Shown: one piece after another, positions 1-5,563 of the stretch
Layout: every line of letters starts with the position of its first letter
Position numbering within the stretch: position 1 is the stretch's first letter
From: a candidate division BRC1 bacterium ADurb.BinA292
Lineage (GTDB): Bacteria; Sumerlaeota; Sumerlaeia; MVZB01
DNA length: 5,720 nt
Assembly (NCBI GenBank): GCA_002068205.1
Contig: MVZB01000216.1
Span: 1-5,720, forward strand
Reading direction: 5' to 3'
Made by a program: the position numbers and the translations under genes
Notes under the pieces: model-generated
Told to the model about the DNA's origin: nothing
Databases searched by the model: none
The model's input: only the letters and a program-made list of their open reading frames with translations

Positions 1-43
1 CCCGCGGAAGTAAGGGGGGAGGGAGAGAAGAGGAATTCGCGAT

Positions 44-105
44 CCGAGGACGAGAGCCGAGAGCCGAATTCTGGTTTAGAGCGGGGGACGAGGGACGAGT
101 TTTGG
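44..105 (+). repeat. Dispersed heptamer repeat, copy 1 (short form)
   Basis: Bases 44-70 match the core of the copies at 1271, 3111 and 5564, made of GAGAGCC, GAGGGAC and similar 7-nt modules and ending in GCCGAATT. Compared with the 5564 copy, this one lacks exactly one 7-nt module (GAGGGAC) and the first modules. A second fragment, GGACGAGGGACGAG, follows at 86-99, so the element looks broken or rearranged. It lies just upstream of the lipoprotein gene and in the same strand orientation as the other copies. Confidence 0.75.
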
Positions 106-124
106 AGATGCGAACGATACCGGG

Positions 125-133
125 AAGGAAGGA
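125..133 (+). promoter_or_regulatory. Ribosome binding site of the lipoprotein gene
   Basis: A double AAGGA motif (125-129 and 129-133) lies 4-8 nt before ATG 138. This favours 138 over the in-frame TTG at 102 and ATG at 108, which have no comparable purine box at the right distance. Confidence 0.6.
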
Positions 134-137
134 ATCC

Positions 138-803
138 ATGAGATCCAATGCGATGATCGGACGGCTGCGCCGGGTTGCCGGCGCGCTGGCGCTGACCGCC
201 GTGCTGCTGACCGGCTGTTCGGTGGTGGAGGTACACTCCTACACCGATCCCAAGATGGAGGTGCGGCGCGAAGGAGCGCCGCGGGTCTGCGTCGTGACGG
301 TCGACATGCGGCCCTATATTGTGTCGGGGGATTTTCCGCCCAGTTTCACGGGGATCGTGCATGGGTTCTGGGGGAACGCCAATGCGGTGCTGACGGCGTC
401 GGGCCAGCCGCTGGCCGAGGAAATGAGCCGGGCCGTTGCGGGGGGGCTGCGCCGCGAGGGGCTGGATCCGGTCATCCTGACGGTGCCGGCCGGGACGTCG
501 CCTGACGTAATCCAGCGGCGGCTGCAGGAGTGCGGCGCGGAACGGACCGTGACGCTACGCGTCAACGAGTGGAAGACGCGGACGTGGATGCGGACATCGG
601 CGACGTATGATCTGGACTGGTACTTCCGCGAGACGACGCCGACCGGCAAACAGGAGGCGTCGCACGAGCACAGCGGGCGGGAGAATCTGGGGGGCAACCT
701 GGGCGATCCGCGGGGGTATGCGCGGGTGGCCGTGCAGCGGTTTTTCAAGCGGACGATCGACGAGGCGCTGGCCGATCCCAATGTGAAGCGGGTGCTGGAG
801 TAG
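138..803 (+). CDS. Uncharacterised envelope lipoprotein
   Basis: A 221-residue protein that I cannot assign to a named function. It begins with a basic n-region (residues 1-12, RLRR at 9-12), a hydrophobic core (13-24) and a clear lipobox LLTGC, with the lipidated cysteine at 27. It should therefore be exported by Sec, cleaved by signal peptidase II and anchored in a membrane. Residue +2 is Ser, not Asp, so under the Lol rule the outer membrane is likelier. No further membrane segment is visible. The mature part has a VVTVDMRPY segment (52-60), a Gly-rich stretch around 72-80, an EEMSRAVAGGLRREGL helix-like segment (94-109) and a strand-like TLRVNEWKTRTW followed by YDLDWYF (139-163). This resembles small alpha/beta lipoproteins of unknown role that I remember only in outline. 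The start was chosen from the ribosome site and the signal peptide. The gene is monocistronic as far as seen, with a terminator just after it. Confidence 0.85.
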   Translation: MRSNAMIGRLRRVAGALALTAVLLTGCSVVEVHSYTDPKMEVRREGAPRVCVVTVDMRPYIVSGDFPPSFTGIVHGFWGNANAVLTASGQPLAEEMSRAVAGGLRREGLDPVILTVPAGTSPDVIQRRLQECGAERTVTLRVNEWKTRTWMRTSATYDLDWYFRETTPTGKQEASHEHSGRENLGGNLGDPRGYARVAVQRFFKRTIDEALADPNVKRVLE

Positions 804-807
804 GCGA

Positions 808-848
808 CACAGGGTTCCGGCCTGCGGCCGTCACCCTGTGCTTTATTC
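808..848 (+). terminator. Intrinsic terminator after the lipoprotein gene
   Basis: CACAGGGT (808-815) pairs perfectly with ACCCTGTG (833-840). Inside, CGGCC (818-822) pairs with GGCCG (826-830) around a TGC loop. The tail CTTTATT follows at once. The stem starts 4 bases after the stop codon, which suits a terminator. The short T tract lowers certainty. Confidence 0.65.
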
Positions 849-853
849 CGGTC

Positions 854-891
854 GTCCGCTGCGCGGACTGAAGGGTTCGCCCCCTTCGGGG
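854..891. repeat. Pair of short perfect hairpins
   Basis: GTCCGC (854-859) pairs with GCGGAC (863-868) around TGC. GAAGGG (870-875) can pair with CCCTTC (882-887), or alternatively CCCC with GGGG around TTC (881-891). They directly follow the terminator hairpin and precede the 79-bp array. Function is unknown; they could be extra terminator stems or repeat-derived palindromes. Confidence 0.5.
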
Positions 892-926
892 ACGGGGAGG
901 ATTCGGGATCAGCTGGCCTCAGGTTG

Positions 927-1210
927 CGCTGCGCTCAACCACCGGCTACCGGCTGGCATCCCTCCGGGATGCGGGAGGAAATGGGGTCCGGGCGACCGGT
1001 GGTGTCGCTGCGCTCAACCACCGGCTACCGGCTTGCATCCCTCCGGGATGCGGGGGAATGGGGGTCCGGGGGGACCGGTGGTGTCGCTGCGCTCAACCAC
1101 CGGCTACCGGCTGGCATCCCTCCCGGGATGCGGGGGCTGGCTCATCGCGTAACGCTCGACCAACTGCTCATCCTGGCATCCTTGCGGGATGCGGGGGAAC
1201 GCGATCCGGG
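927..1210 (+). repeat. 79-bp hairpin-rich tandem repeat array
   Basis: Units begin with CGCTGCGCTCAACCACCGG at 927, 1006 and 1085, an exact 79-bp period twice. Unit 3 is cut short at about 1139, and a diverged fourth unit runs from about 1143 to 1210. Every unit carries the inverted repeat GCATCCC-TCC-GGGATGC or a variant of it (956-972, 1035-1051, 1114-1131, 1176-1192). The unit junctions form a second stem, CCGGTGGT with ACCACCGG (996-1003/1017-1024 and 1075-1082/1096-1103). Overlapping open frames exist, but 79 is not a multiple of three, so each copy is read in a different frame and coding is unlikely. The 804-1430 gap holds no other gene I can support. Confidence 0.85.
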
Positions 1211-1270
1211 GGCGGCGAGCCACAGTGGTGGCGCTTCAGTTGCTGTCCTGCCGCGCAAGGGGTCTTTTTT

Positions 1271-1310
1271 CGAGAGCCGAGGACGAGGGACGGGAGCCGA
1301 GAGCCGAACG
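1271..1310 (+). repeat. Dispersed heptamer repeat, copy 2
   Basis: Bases 1271-1308 match the 5564 copy with one mismatch before the final bases, which here read AACG instead of AATT. The copy is preceded by a T run (1265-1270), comparable to the TTTT before copy 4. It lies in the non-coding stretch between the lipoprotein and RRM genes. Confidence 0.8.
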
Positions 1311-1430
1311 AATGGATGGGGAGGGTCCCGGACGGTGACTCCCCAGTTGGGACGGCCAGGCGGTGACGGCCCGGGGGGGAAGGGTGTCGGAGGGGTGAAA
1401 AAATTAACGGTTGGGCCCGCGAAATCCCGA

Positions 1431-1460
1431 TTGACAGGGAAGGGGGTGGAAACGTAGAGT
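1431..1460 (+). promoter_or_regulatory. Sigma70-type promoter for the RRM gene
   Basis: A consensus -35 box TTGACA (1431-1436) is separated by 18 nt from TAGAGT (1455-1460), which matches TATAAT at four positions including the first T, second A and last T. Transcription would begin near 1467, giving a leader of about 120 nt before the ATG at 1590. An 8-bp palindrome, GGCATGCC (1464-1471), lies on the expected start point. Confidence 0.6.
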
Positions 1461-1532
1461 ATCGGCATGCCTGCCACTCGCGTTACTCCCCTTCGGTAAA
1501 TTCGAATGGTTACGGTAGATATCGAACAAGGG

Positions 1533-1564
1533 AAGGCCTGCGTCAATCGGATGCAGCTTGCCTT
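1533..1564 (+). promoter_or_regulatory. Possible leader hairpin upstream of the RRM gene
   Basis: AAGGCCTGC (1533-1541) can pair with GCAG (1553-1556) and GCCTT (1560-1564) around an 11-nt loop with a 3-nt bulge. It ends 15 nt before the Shine-Dalgarno GGAG (1580-1583). Such a structure could influence translation, but no known riboswitch or cold-shock leader is recognised. Confidence 0.3.
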
Positions 1565-1589
1565 GGCGTAGAACGGATTGGAGAATCGT

Positions 1590-1898
1590 ATGAACATTTA
1601 CGTGGGAAACCTTTCCTACCAGACAACCGAAAGCGGACTGCGCGCCGCGTTCGAGGAGCACGGAGAGGTTTCGTCCGCGGCCATCATTAAGGACGCGGAA
1701 ACCGGTCGCTCCAAGGGCTTCGGCTTTGTGGAGATGTCCGACAGTGAACAGGCCAAATCCGCCATCAGCGCGCTTGATGGGAGCGATTTGGATGGGCGTC
1801 AAATCAAAGTGAACGAAGCGCGTCCGCGCGGTGATCGTCCTGCGGGCGGTCCTCGCGGCGGCGGCAACCGGAATTTCCAGCGGCGCGAACGCTGGTAA
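1590..1898 (+). CDS. Small single-RRM RNA-binding protein
   Basis: A 102-residue protein made of one RNA recognition motif plus a short basic tail. The RNP2 strand is IYVGNL (residues 3-8) and RNP1 is KGFGFVEM (42-49), with the exposed aromatics Tyr4, Phe44 and Phe46 expected to stack on RNA bases. The final RNP1 position is Met instead of the usual aromatic. Residues 79-102 form a Gly/Arg-rich tail (PRGDRPAGGPRGGG) that should add non-specific RNA binding. Bacterial proteins of this form occur in cyanobacteria and several Gram-negative phyla, where some are cold-induced; the target here is unknown. ATG 1590 was chosen over TTG 1578 because GGAG lies 6 nt upstream and because family members begin close to M-x-IYVGNL. 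Its codons look less GC-extreme than those of the neighbouring genes, perhaps reflecting high expression. It has its own promoter and is convergent with xer. Confidence 0.93.
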   Translation: MNIYVGNLSYQTTESGLRAAFEEHGEVSSAAIIKDAETGRSKGFGFVEMSDSEQAKSAISALDGSDLDGRQIKVNEARPRGDRPAGGPRGGGNRNFQRRERW

Positions 1899-1951
1899 AC
1901 TCAGCGGCAACGCGAAGTCAGGTCCAACAACAAGCTTTTGAATGAAACGAT

Positions 1952-1994
1952 CGGGGTCGGAGCCAGAAGGGGGCTCCGACCCCGGTTGCTTTTT
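1952..1994 (+). terminator. Terminator-like 13-bp palindrome between convergent genes
   Basis: CGGGGTCGGAGCC (1952-1964) pairs perfectly with GGCTCCGACCCCG (1972-1984) around a 7-nt loop. GTTGCTTTTT follows, giving a T run at 1990-1994. It lies 53 nt after the RRM stop and can end that transcript. Read leftward it could also stop xer transcripts, although the T tract on that side is poor. Its strong symmetry also fits a REP-like palindrome. Confidence 0.7.
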
Positions 1995-2044
1995 GAGGGG
2001 GGATGAGGGTGTGGGCGGGAAAGGCGATCAGGTGGGTCTAAAGG

Positions 2045-2944
2045 TCAGAGCGGGAGGTTTTCGATTTTCTGGACGGCGGCGCGCAGGCGCGAGTTGGAGG
2101 TGTGGGTGTAGATCTGCGTCGAGGCGATGTTGGCGTGGCCCATCAGGGATTTGATCTCGATCAGGTCGACCTCGTTGGCGTGGAGCAGCGTCGCGAACGT
2201 GTGGCGCAGTTTGTGCGGGCTGACGCCGTCGCGGAAGATGCCGGCCTTCAGGGCGTATTTGCGCACGATGTTCTCGACCGAGCGGCCGCTCAGCCGGCGG
2301 CCGAACTTGTTGAGAAACAGCGCCTGGGCTTCGCTTAACGGGCGCACGTTCAAGTAACGGTTGATCGCTTCGCAGACGATTTCGTTGAGCGGAATGATCC
2401 GTTCCTTGTTGCCCTTGCCGAGGACGCGGACGGCGCGGTTGGTCAGGTCGATGTCGGGCAGGTTGATCCCGGTCACTTCGGAGAGCCGGACGCCGGTGAA
2501 GGCGAGCGTGGCGAGGATCGCGCGGTCGCGCAGGCCAGACCAGGTGTCGGCGGCGGGCGCCTCGAGCAGCCGCACCAGTTCCTGCGGGACAAGGTAGATC
2601 GGCAGTTTTTTGGGCTGCTTGGGGGTGCGGATGCGCGCGGCCGGGGAGGCCTCGAGAACCTCGCGTTCGACGGCGAACTGGAAGAAGGCGCGGATGGAGG
2701 AGATCGTGCGGGCAAGCGTCGTCGACTTGCACGCGTGCTCGAGTTGGAGGTGGTTGAGGTATTCGCGGATGACGTCGGTGGAGATGAGCGAAAGCGAGGG
2801 CATGCGGCCGTGGCCGAGGATCAGGAATTCGCTGAAGCGAGTCAGGTCGTAGAGATAGGCCTTGCGGGTGCGGGGGGAGAGATTGCGCTCGACACGCAGG
2901 AACTCCTCGAAACGGTTGAGCAACTCCAGGTAACCAATCGCCAT
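2045..2944 (-). CDS. xer: Tyrosine site-specific recombinase, XerC/XerD family
   Basis: A 299-residue integrase-family recombinase, the normal length for XerC/XerD, which resolve chromosome dimers at dif sites during division. The N-terminal core-binding domain (about 5-90) contains FLRVERNLSPRTRKAYLYDL. The C-terminal catalytic domain has the complete active site: Arg153 (TGVRLSE), Lys177 (GKGNKER), His244 and Arg247 (SPHKLRHTFATLL), His270 (LMGHANIASTQ) and nucleophile Tyr279 (IYTH). The sequence alone does not decide between XerC, XerD or a single-recombinase system, and no second xer gene or dif-like site is in the window. ATG 2944 gives the usual short lead before the first helix, but its ribosome site is weak. 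The longer upstream open frame is low-complexity antisense of mnmE and is not credible. xer lies downstream of mnmE on the same strand after a 275-bp gap, so co-transcription is uncertain. Confidence 0.93.
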   Translation of the reverse strand: MAIGYLELLNRFEEFLRVERNLSPRTRKAYLYDLTRFSEFLILGHGRMPSLSLISTDVIREYLNHLQLEHACKSTTLARTISSIRAFFQFAVEREVLEASPAARIRTPKQPKKLPIYLVPQELVRLLEAPAADTWSGLRDRAILATLAFTGVRLSEVTGINLPDIDLTNRAVRVLGKGNKERIIPLNEIVCEAINRYLNVRPLSEAQALFLNKFGRRLSGRSVENIVRKYALKAGIFRDGVSPHKLRHTFATLLHANEVDLIEIKSLMGHANIASTQIYTHTSNSRLRAAVQKIENLPL

Positions 2945-3006
2945 CAGCGGGGACTCGCGGAACGGGGTCAGGCGCAACGGGACGCGGCGACGTGATGTAC
3001 GAGGGC

Positions 3007-3012
3007 ATCTTA
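3007..3012 (-). promoter_or_regulatory. Weak candidate -10 box for xer
   Basis: Read leftward, TAAGAT (3012-3007) resembles TATAAT at the key first, second and last positions and lies about 60 nt before the xer ATG. No convincing -35 box is placed 16-18 nt upstream, so this is only a candidate for separate xer transcription. Confidence 0.2.
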
Positions 3013-3110
3013 GACCAGAAGGGGGCCGGGCTGCACGTGGTTTTGCGCGGGCGAGGACGAGTTGCTCAGAAACCCGCGGTTCACAACAAGGGGACAAAAT
3101 GACGAGGTCC

Positions 3111-3168
3111 CGAGAGCCGAGGACGAGGGAAGCGAGCCGAGAGCCGAATTTTGGGGAGGGCCTATGGA
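3111..3168 (+). repeat. Dispersed heptamer repeat, copy 3
   Basis: Positions 3111-3150 match copy 4 (5564-5603) at about 38 of 40 bases. The similarity continues through a GAATTTTGGGGAGGGCCTATGGAGGC-like flank, for about 58 bp in all. It sits in the 275-bp gap between mnmE and xer, with further GAGGACGAG fragments at 3052-3061 and 3179-3210. No gene is visible in this gap. Confidence 0.8.
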
Positions 3169-3219
3169 GGCGACTACGAGGACGAGGAACGATGTTGGAG
3201 CGAGGACGAGAGCAGGGGG

Positions 3220-4635
3220 TTACTTGCCGATGCAGAAGCGGCTGAAGATGCGGTCGAGGACGGCGTCGCCGACTTCGAGGCCGAGGATCGCGCTCAGGGC
3301 ATCGAGCGCCTCGCGCAGGTCGACCATCACAAACTCGCCCGACAGGCCCTGATCGAATGCGGCGCGGGCGGCATGCAGCGCGGCGCGCGCGCGGTCGAGC
3401 AACTCGCCCTGACGCAGATTGACGGCGAAACCCGATTCGGTCTCCCCTGCCCCGGCGGCGTCGAGACGCGCGACCAACAGGCGCTCCAAGTCGGCCATGC
3501 CGTCGCCGCGCGTGGCCGAGACGGAGCAGGCATCGCCCTGGCAAGGCGGCGCGTGGTCGGGCGCGAGATCGAGTTTGTTGAAGACGGTGATGTCGGCGGG
3601 GCGACCGCCGTCGGAGAGTTCGGCGTCGATCGCCGGCGCGGGGCTTTCGGTCAGGTCGACCACGCGGAGGACCAGATCGGCGCGCTCGATCTCGCGGCGG
3701 GTCCGTTCGATGCCGAGCTGTTCGATCGGATCGGGGCTTTCGCGCAGGCCGGCCGTATCGACGAGCGTGACGGGGATGCCGTGCAGATCGAGGGTGCATT
3801 CAATGATGTCGCGCGTCGTGCCGGGGTGGGGGGTGACGATGGCGCGCTCCATGCGGACGAGGGCATTGAGGAGGCTGGATTTGCCGGCGTTGGGGCGGCC
3901 GACGAGGGCGACGCGGGCGCCTTCGCGCAGGAGCCGGCCGCGGCGGCGCGTTTCGGCCAAGGTGCGGAGGTCGACCAGCGCCGCGGCGAACGCGGCGGCC
4001 AGGCGGCTCTGATCGGCCGGGTCGAGGTCCTCTTCGGGGAAATCGATGCGGGCCTCGATTTCGGCGGCGAGGGTCAGCAGGTCGTCGCGCAGCGCATGGA
4101 TGCGCGAAGAGAGTTCACCGACAAGCTGGCGCTGGGCGATGCGCGCGGCGGCGTCGGTCTGGGCGCTGATCAGGTCGGCGACCGCCTCGGCCTGGGCCAG
4201 ATCGAGCCGGCCGTTGAGAAAAGCGCGGCGGGTGAACTCGCCCGGTTCGGCGAGGCGGGCGCCGCAGGCGAGCACGGCCTCCACCAGGCGGCGGGGGGCG
4301 ACCGCGCCGCCGTGGCCGTGGAACTCGGCCAGGTCGTTGCCGGTGTAGGAATGCGGAGCGGGGAAGAAGACAGTCAGGCCCTCATCGAGGCGGTCGCCCG
4401 AGAGCGGATCGCGCCAATGGCCGAAGATCATCGTGCGGGGGGTGTCGATCGGCGAGCGGCGGCCGGCGGGAACGAAGAGGCGCTGGACGACATCGCGGGC
4501 GCCGGCGCCGTCGATGCGGACGACGGCGAGGGCGGCGGCGCCCGGCGGCGTGGCGCGCGCGACAATCAGTTCGTCGCGGGCGGGGGGGCGGCGTTCACCC
4601 GGCGGGTCGGTGGTGCTGAGTCCGGCGGGGGGCAT
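3220..4635 (-). CDS. mnmE: tRNA uridine-5-carboxymethylaminomethyl modification GTPase MnmE
   Basis: A 471-residue protein, close to the usual length of about 450-460. With MnmG it forms the cytoplasmic complex that installs the carboxymethylaminomethyl group on the wobble uridine of certain tRNAs, using a folate one-carbon donor. The N-terminal folate-binding domain shows IVARATPPGAAALAVVRI (24-41), SYTGNDLAEFHGHGG (96-110) and PGEFTRRAFLNGRLDLAQAEA (131-151). The inserted G domain has G1 GRPNAGKSS (246-254), G2 GTTRD (272-276), G3 DTAG (293-296), G4 NKLD (353-356) and G5 SAT (373-375). The chain ends in the diagnostic FCIGK (467-471), whose cysteine is characteristic of the family. ATG 4635 was chosen because homology begins about 20 residues later; a GTG at 4638 is possible, and no ideal ribosome site is seen. 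The gene is divergent from the HD gene. mnmG, yidC and rnpA, common neighbours elsewhere, are not in the window. Confidence 0.97.
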   Translation of the reverse strand: MPPAGLSTTDPPGERRPPARDELIVARATPPGAAALAVVRIDGAGARDVVQRLFVPAGRRSPIDTPRTMIFGHWRDPLSGDRLDEGLTVFFPAPHSYTGNDLAEFHGHGGAVAPRRLVEAVLACGARLAEPGEFTRRAFLNGRLDLAQAEAVADLISAQTDAAARIAQRQLVGELSSRIHALRDDLLTLAAEIEARIDFPEEDLDPADQSRLAAAFAAALVDLRTLAETRRRGRLLREGARVALVGRPNAGKSSLLNALVRMERAIVTPHPGTTRDIIECTLDLHGIPVTLVDTAGLRESPDPIEQLGIERTRREIERADLVLRVVDLTESPAPAIDAELSDGGRPADITVFNKLDLAPDHAPPCQGDACSVSATRGDGMADLERLLVARLDAAGAGETESGFAVNLRQGELLDRARAALHAARAAFDQGLSGEFVMVDLREALDALSAILGLEVGDAVLDRIFSRFCIGK

Positions 4636-4785
4636 CACGGATGGGCGGAATCCCTTCGGGCAGTTGCTTCGGGCGTTGGTCGCCCTTATCGTAGCATAAG
4701 CCCGCGCGCCGCGTCGCGGGGAGGGAGGCGGGCGATGGCCGGGGTTGCGCGTCGGACCTCGCAGTTTGAATACGGGAGAGAAGCC
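4636..4785. promoter_or_regulatory. Divergent intergenic region between mnmE and the HD gene
   Basis: Both genes must be transcribed outward from these 150 bp. The only AT-leaning spot is CTTAT-CGTAGC-ATAAG (4685-4700), a 5-bp inverted repeat that offers a poor -10 box on each strand (TAGCAT on +, TACGAT on -). CCCGCG (4701-4706) with CGCGGG (4715-4720) forms a second small palindrome next to it. No consensus -35 is correctly spaced, so the promoters themselves are not resolved. Confidence 0.35.
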
Positions 4786-5382
4786 ATGGAAGAGCGTCTG
4801 GAGCGGCAGCTTGCCTTTGTCCACGAGATCGACAAGCTGAAGCGGATCGAGCGGCGCAATTACCTGACCGACGGGTCGCGGCGGGAGAACAGCGCCGAGC
4901 ATTCGTGGCATCTGGCGCTGATGGCGCTCGTGCTGGCGGAATGGTCGAATGAGGAGCGGATCGACCTGGGACGCGTGCTGCCGATGCTGCTGCTGCATGA
5001 TCTGGTCGAGATCGATGCCGGCGATACGTTCGTCTACGACGAAGCGGCGCATGCGGACAAGGCGGCGCGCGAGGAGGCCGCCGCCGACCGGATCTTCGGG
5101 CTGCTGCCGGAGGAGCAGGGCCGGCGGCTGCGCGCGCTGTGGGAGGAGTTCGAGTCGGGGCAGAGTGCGGAAGCGCAGTTCGCCCGGGCGCTCGACCGGC
5201 TGCAGCCGATCATGATGAATTTCGCTTCGGGGGGGAAGCCGTGGGTCGATCACCGGATCACGCGGCGGCAGGTGGTCGGGCGCAACCAGCACATCGAGCA
5301 GGGCTCGCGGCGGCTGTGGGACGTCGCGCGGGGGATCATTGAACGGGCGTGCGAGGCGGGGCTGCTGGCGGATGCGAAGTGA
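4786..5382 (+). CDS. HD-domain phosphohydrolase (YfbR/HDDC2-like, probable 5'-nucleotidase)
   Basis: A 198-residue HD-superfamily protein. Metal-binding positions are visible in order: His39 in AEHSWH (37-42), the His71-Asp72 doublet in LLLHDLVEIDAGD (68-80) and Asp137 in RALDRLQP (134-141), with Glu75 and Asp80 as likely helpers. Arg23 or Arg24 near the N-terminus could contact phosphate. This arrangement and size match the HD_3 group that includes E. coli YfbR and human HDDC2, which remove phosphate from deoxynucleoside 5'-monophosphates in the cytoplasm. The exact substrate is inferred, not shown. ATG 4786 has GGGAG (4774-4778) 7 nt upstream and matches the family N-terminus (LAFVHEIDKLKRIERR). 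The much longer frame running in from about 3151 is antisense to mnmE and not real. No signal peptide or membrane segment is seen, and no clear terminator follows. Confidence 0.9.
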   Translation: MEERLERQLAFVHEIDKLKRIERRNYLTDGSRRENSAEHSWHLALMALVLAEWSNEERIDLGRVLPMLLLHDLVEIDAGDTFVYDEAAHADKAAREEAAADRIFGLLPEEQGRRLRALWEEFESGQSAEAQFARALDRLQPIMMNFASGGKPWVDHRITRRQVVGRNQHIEQGSRRLWDVARGIIERACEAGLLADAK

Positions 5383-5437
5383 GGGGGGAGTAAGACACGG
5401 GATCACGAAAGGCCGAAGGGGCACGAGAGACAGGAAA

Positions 5438-5475
5438 GGGATGGGGGTGAGGATGGGGATGGGGATGCGGATGGG
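5438..5475 (+). repeat. GGGGAT hexamer run with G-quadruplex potential
   Basis: Bases 5449-5472 read as four hexamers (GAGGAT, GGGGAT twice, GCGGAT), preceded by GGGATGGGGG. G runs at 5438-5440, 5443-5447, 5455-5458 and 5461-5464 are spaced by 2, 7 and 2 nt, which satisfies the usual four-run quadruplex pattern; a fifth run is at 5473-5475. It starts 55 nt after the HD stop codon on the coding strand. Confidence 0.6.
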
Positions 5476-5480
5476 AAGGA

Positions 5481-5519
5481 ACCGGCGAGGGCGCCGGTCC
5501 CACAACCCCACAACTGGGG
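5481..5519. repeat. Two adjacent small hairpins downstream of the HD gene
   Basis: ACCGGCG (5481-5487) pairs with CGCCGGT (5492-5498) around AGGG, and CCCCA (5506-5510) pairs with TGGGG (5515-5519) around CAAC. Neither is followed by a T tract, so they are weak terminators at best. The rest of 5383-5720 holds no gene that I can support. Confidence 0.4.
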
Positions 5520-5563
5520 ATCGCATTTCGGTGGCGGTGCTGCCAGGCAGAAGGGCCGGTTTT

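Noticed and set aside
1..13. Tail of an upstream gene ending at TAA 11-13
   Set aside because: Only three codons are visible, which is not enough to support a gene.
927..1210. CRISPR array
   Set aside because: The whole 79-bp unit repeats, with no unique spacers between short repeats, and no cas gene is present.
838..1457. Overlapping + strand open frames across the 79-bp array (838-1152, 924-1457, 1058-1366)
   Set aside because: The 79-bp period shifts the frame at each copy, so the same DNA is read in three different frames. There is no good ribosome site and the predicted peptides are low-complexity. These are typical spurious calls over repeats.
1942..2154. 70-residue + strand frame at 1942
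   Set aside because: It reads through the palindrome and into the antisense of xer and has no family features.
2945..3799. N-terminal extension of xer to 584 residues
   Set aside because: It overlaps mnmE in another frame, is Arg/Pro-rich and has no family features. The 299-residue form matches the normal length.
3151..5382. 743-residue + strand frame covering the region opposite mnmE and running into the HD gene
   Set aside because: Up to 4785 it is the antisense of mnmE with an Ala/Gly/Glu-rich, low-complexity translation. Only the part from ATG 4786 shows a real family, so it is neither a fusion nor a second gene.
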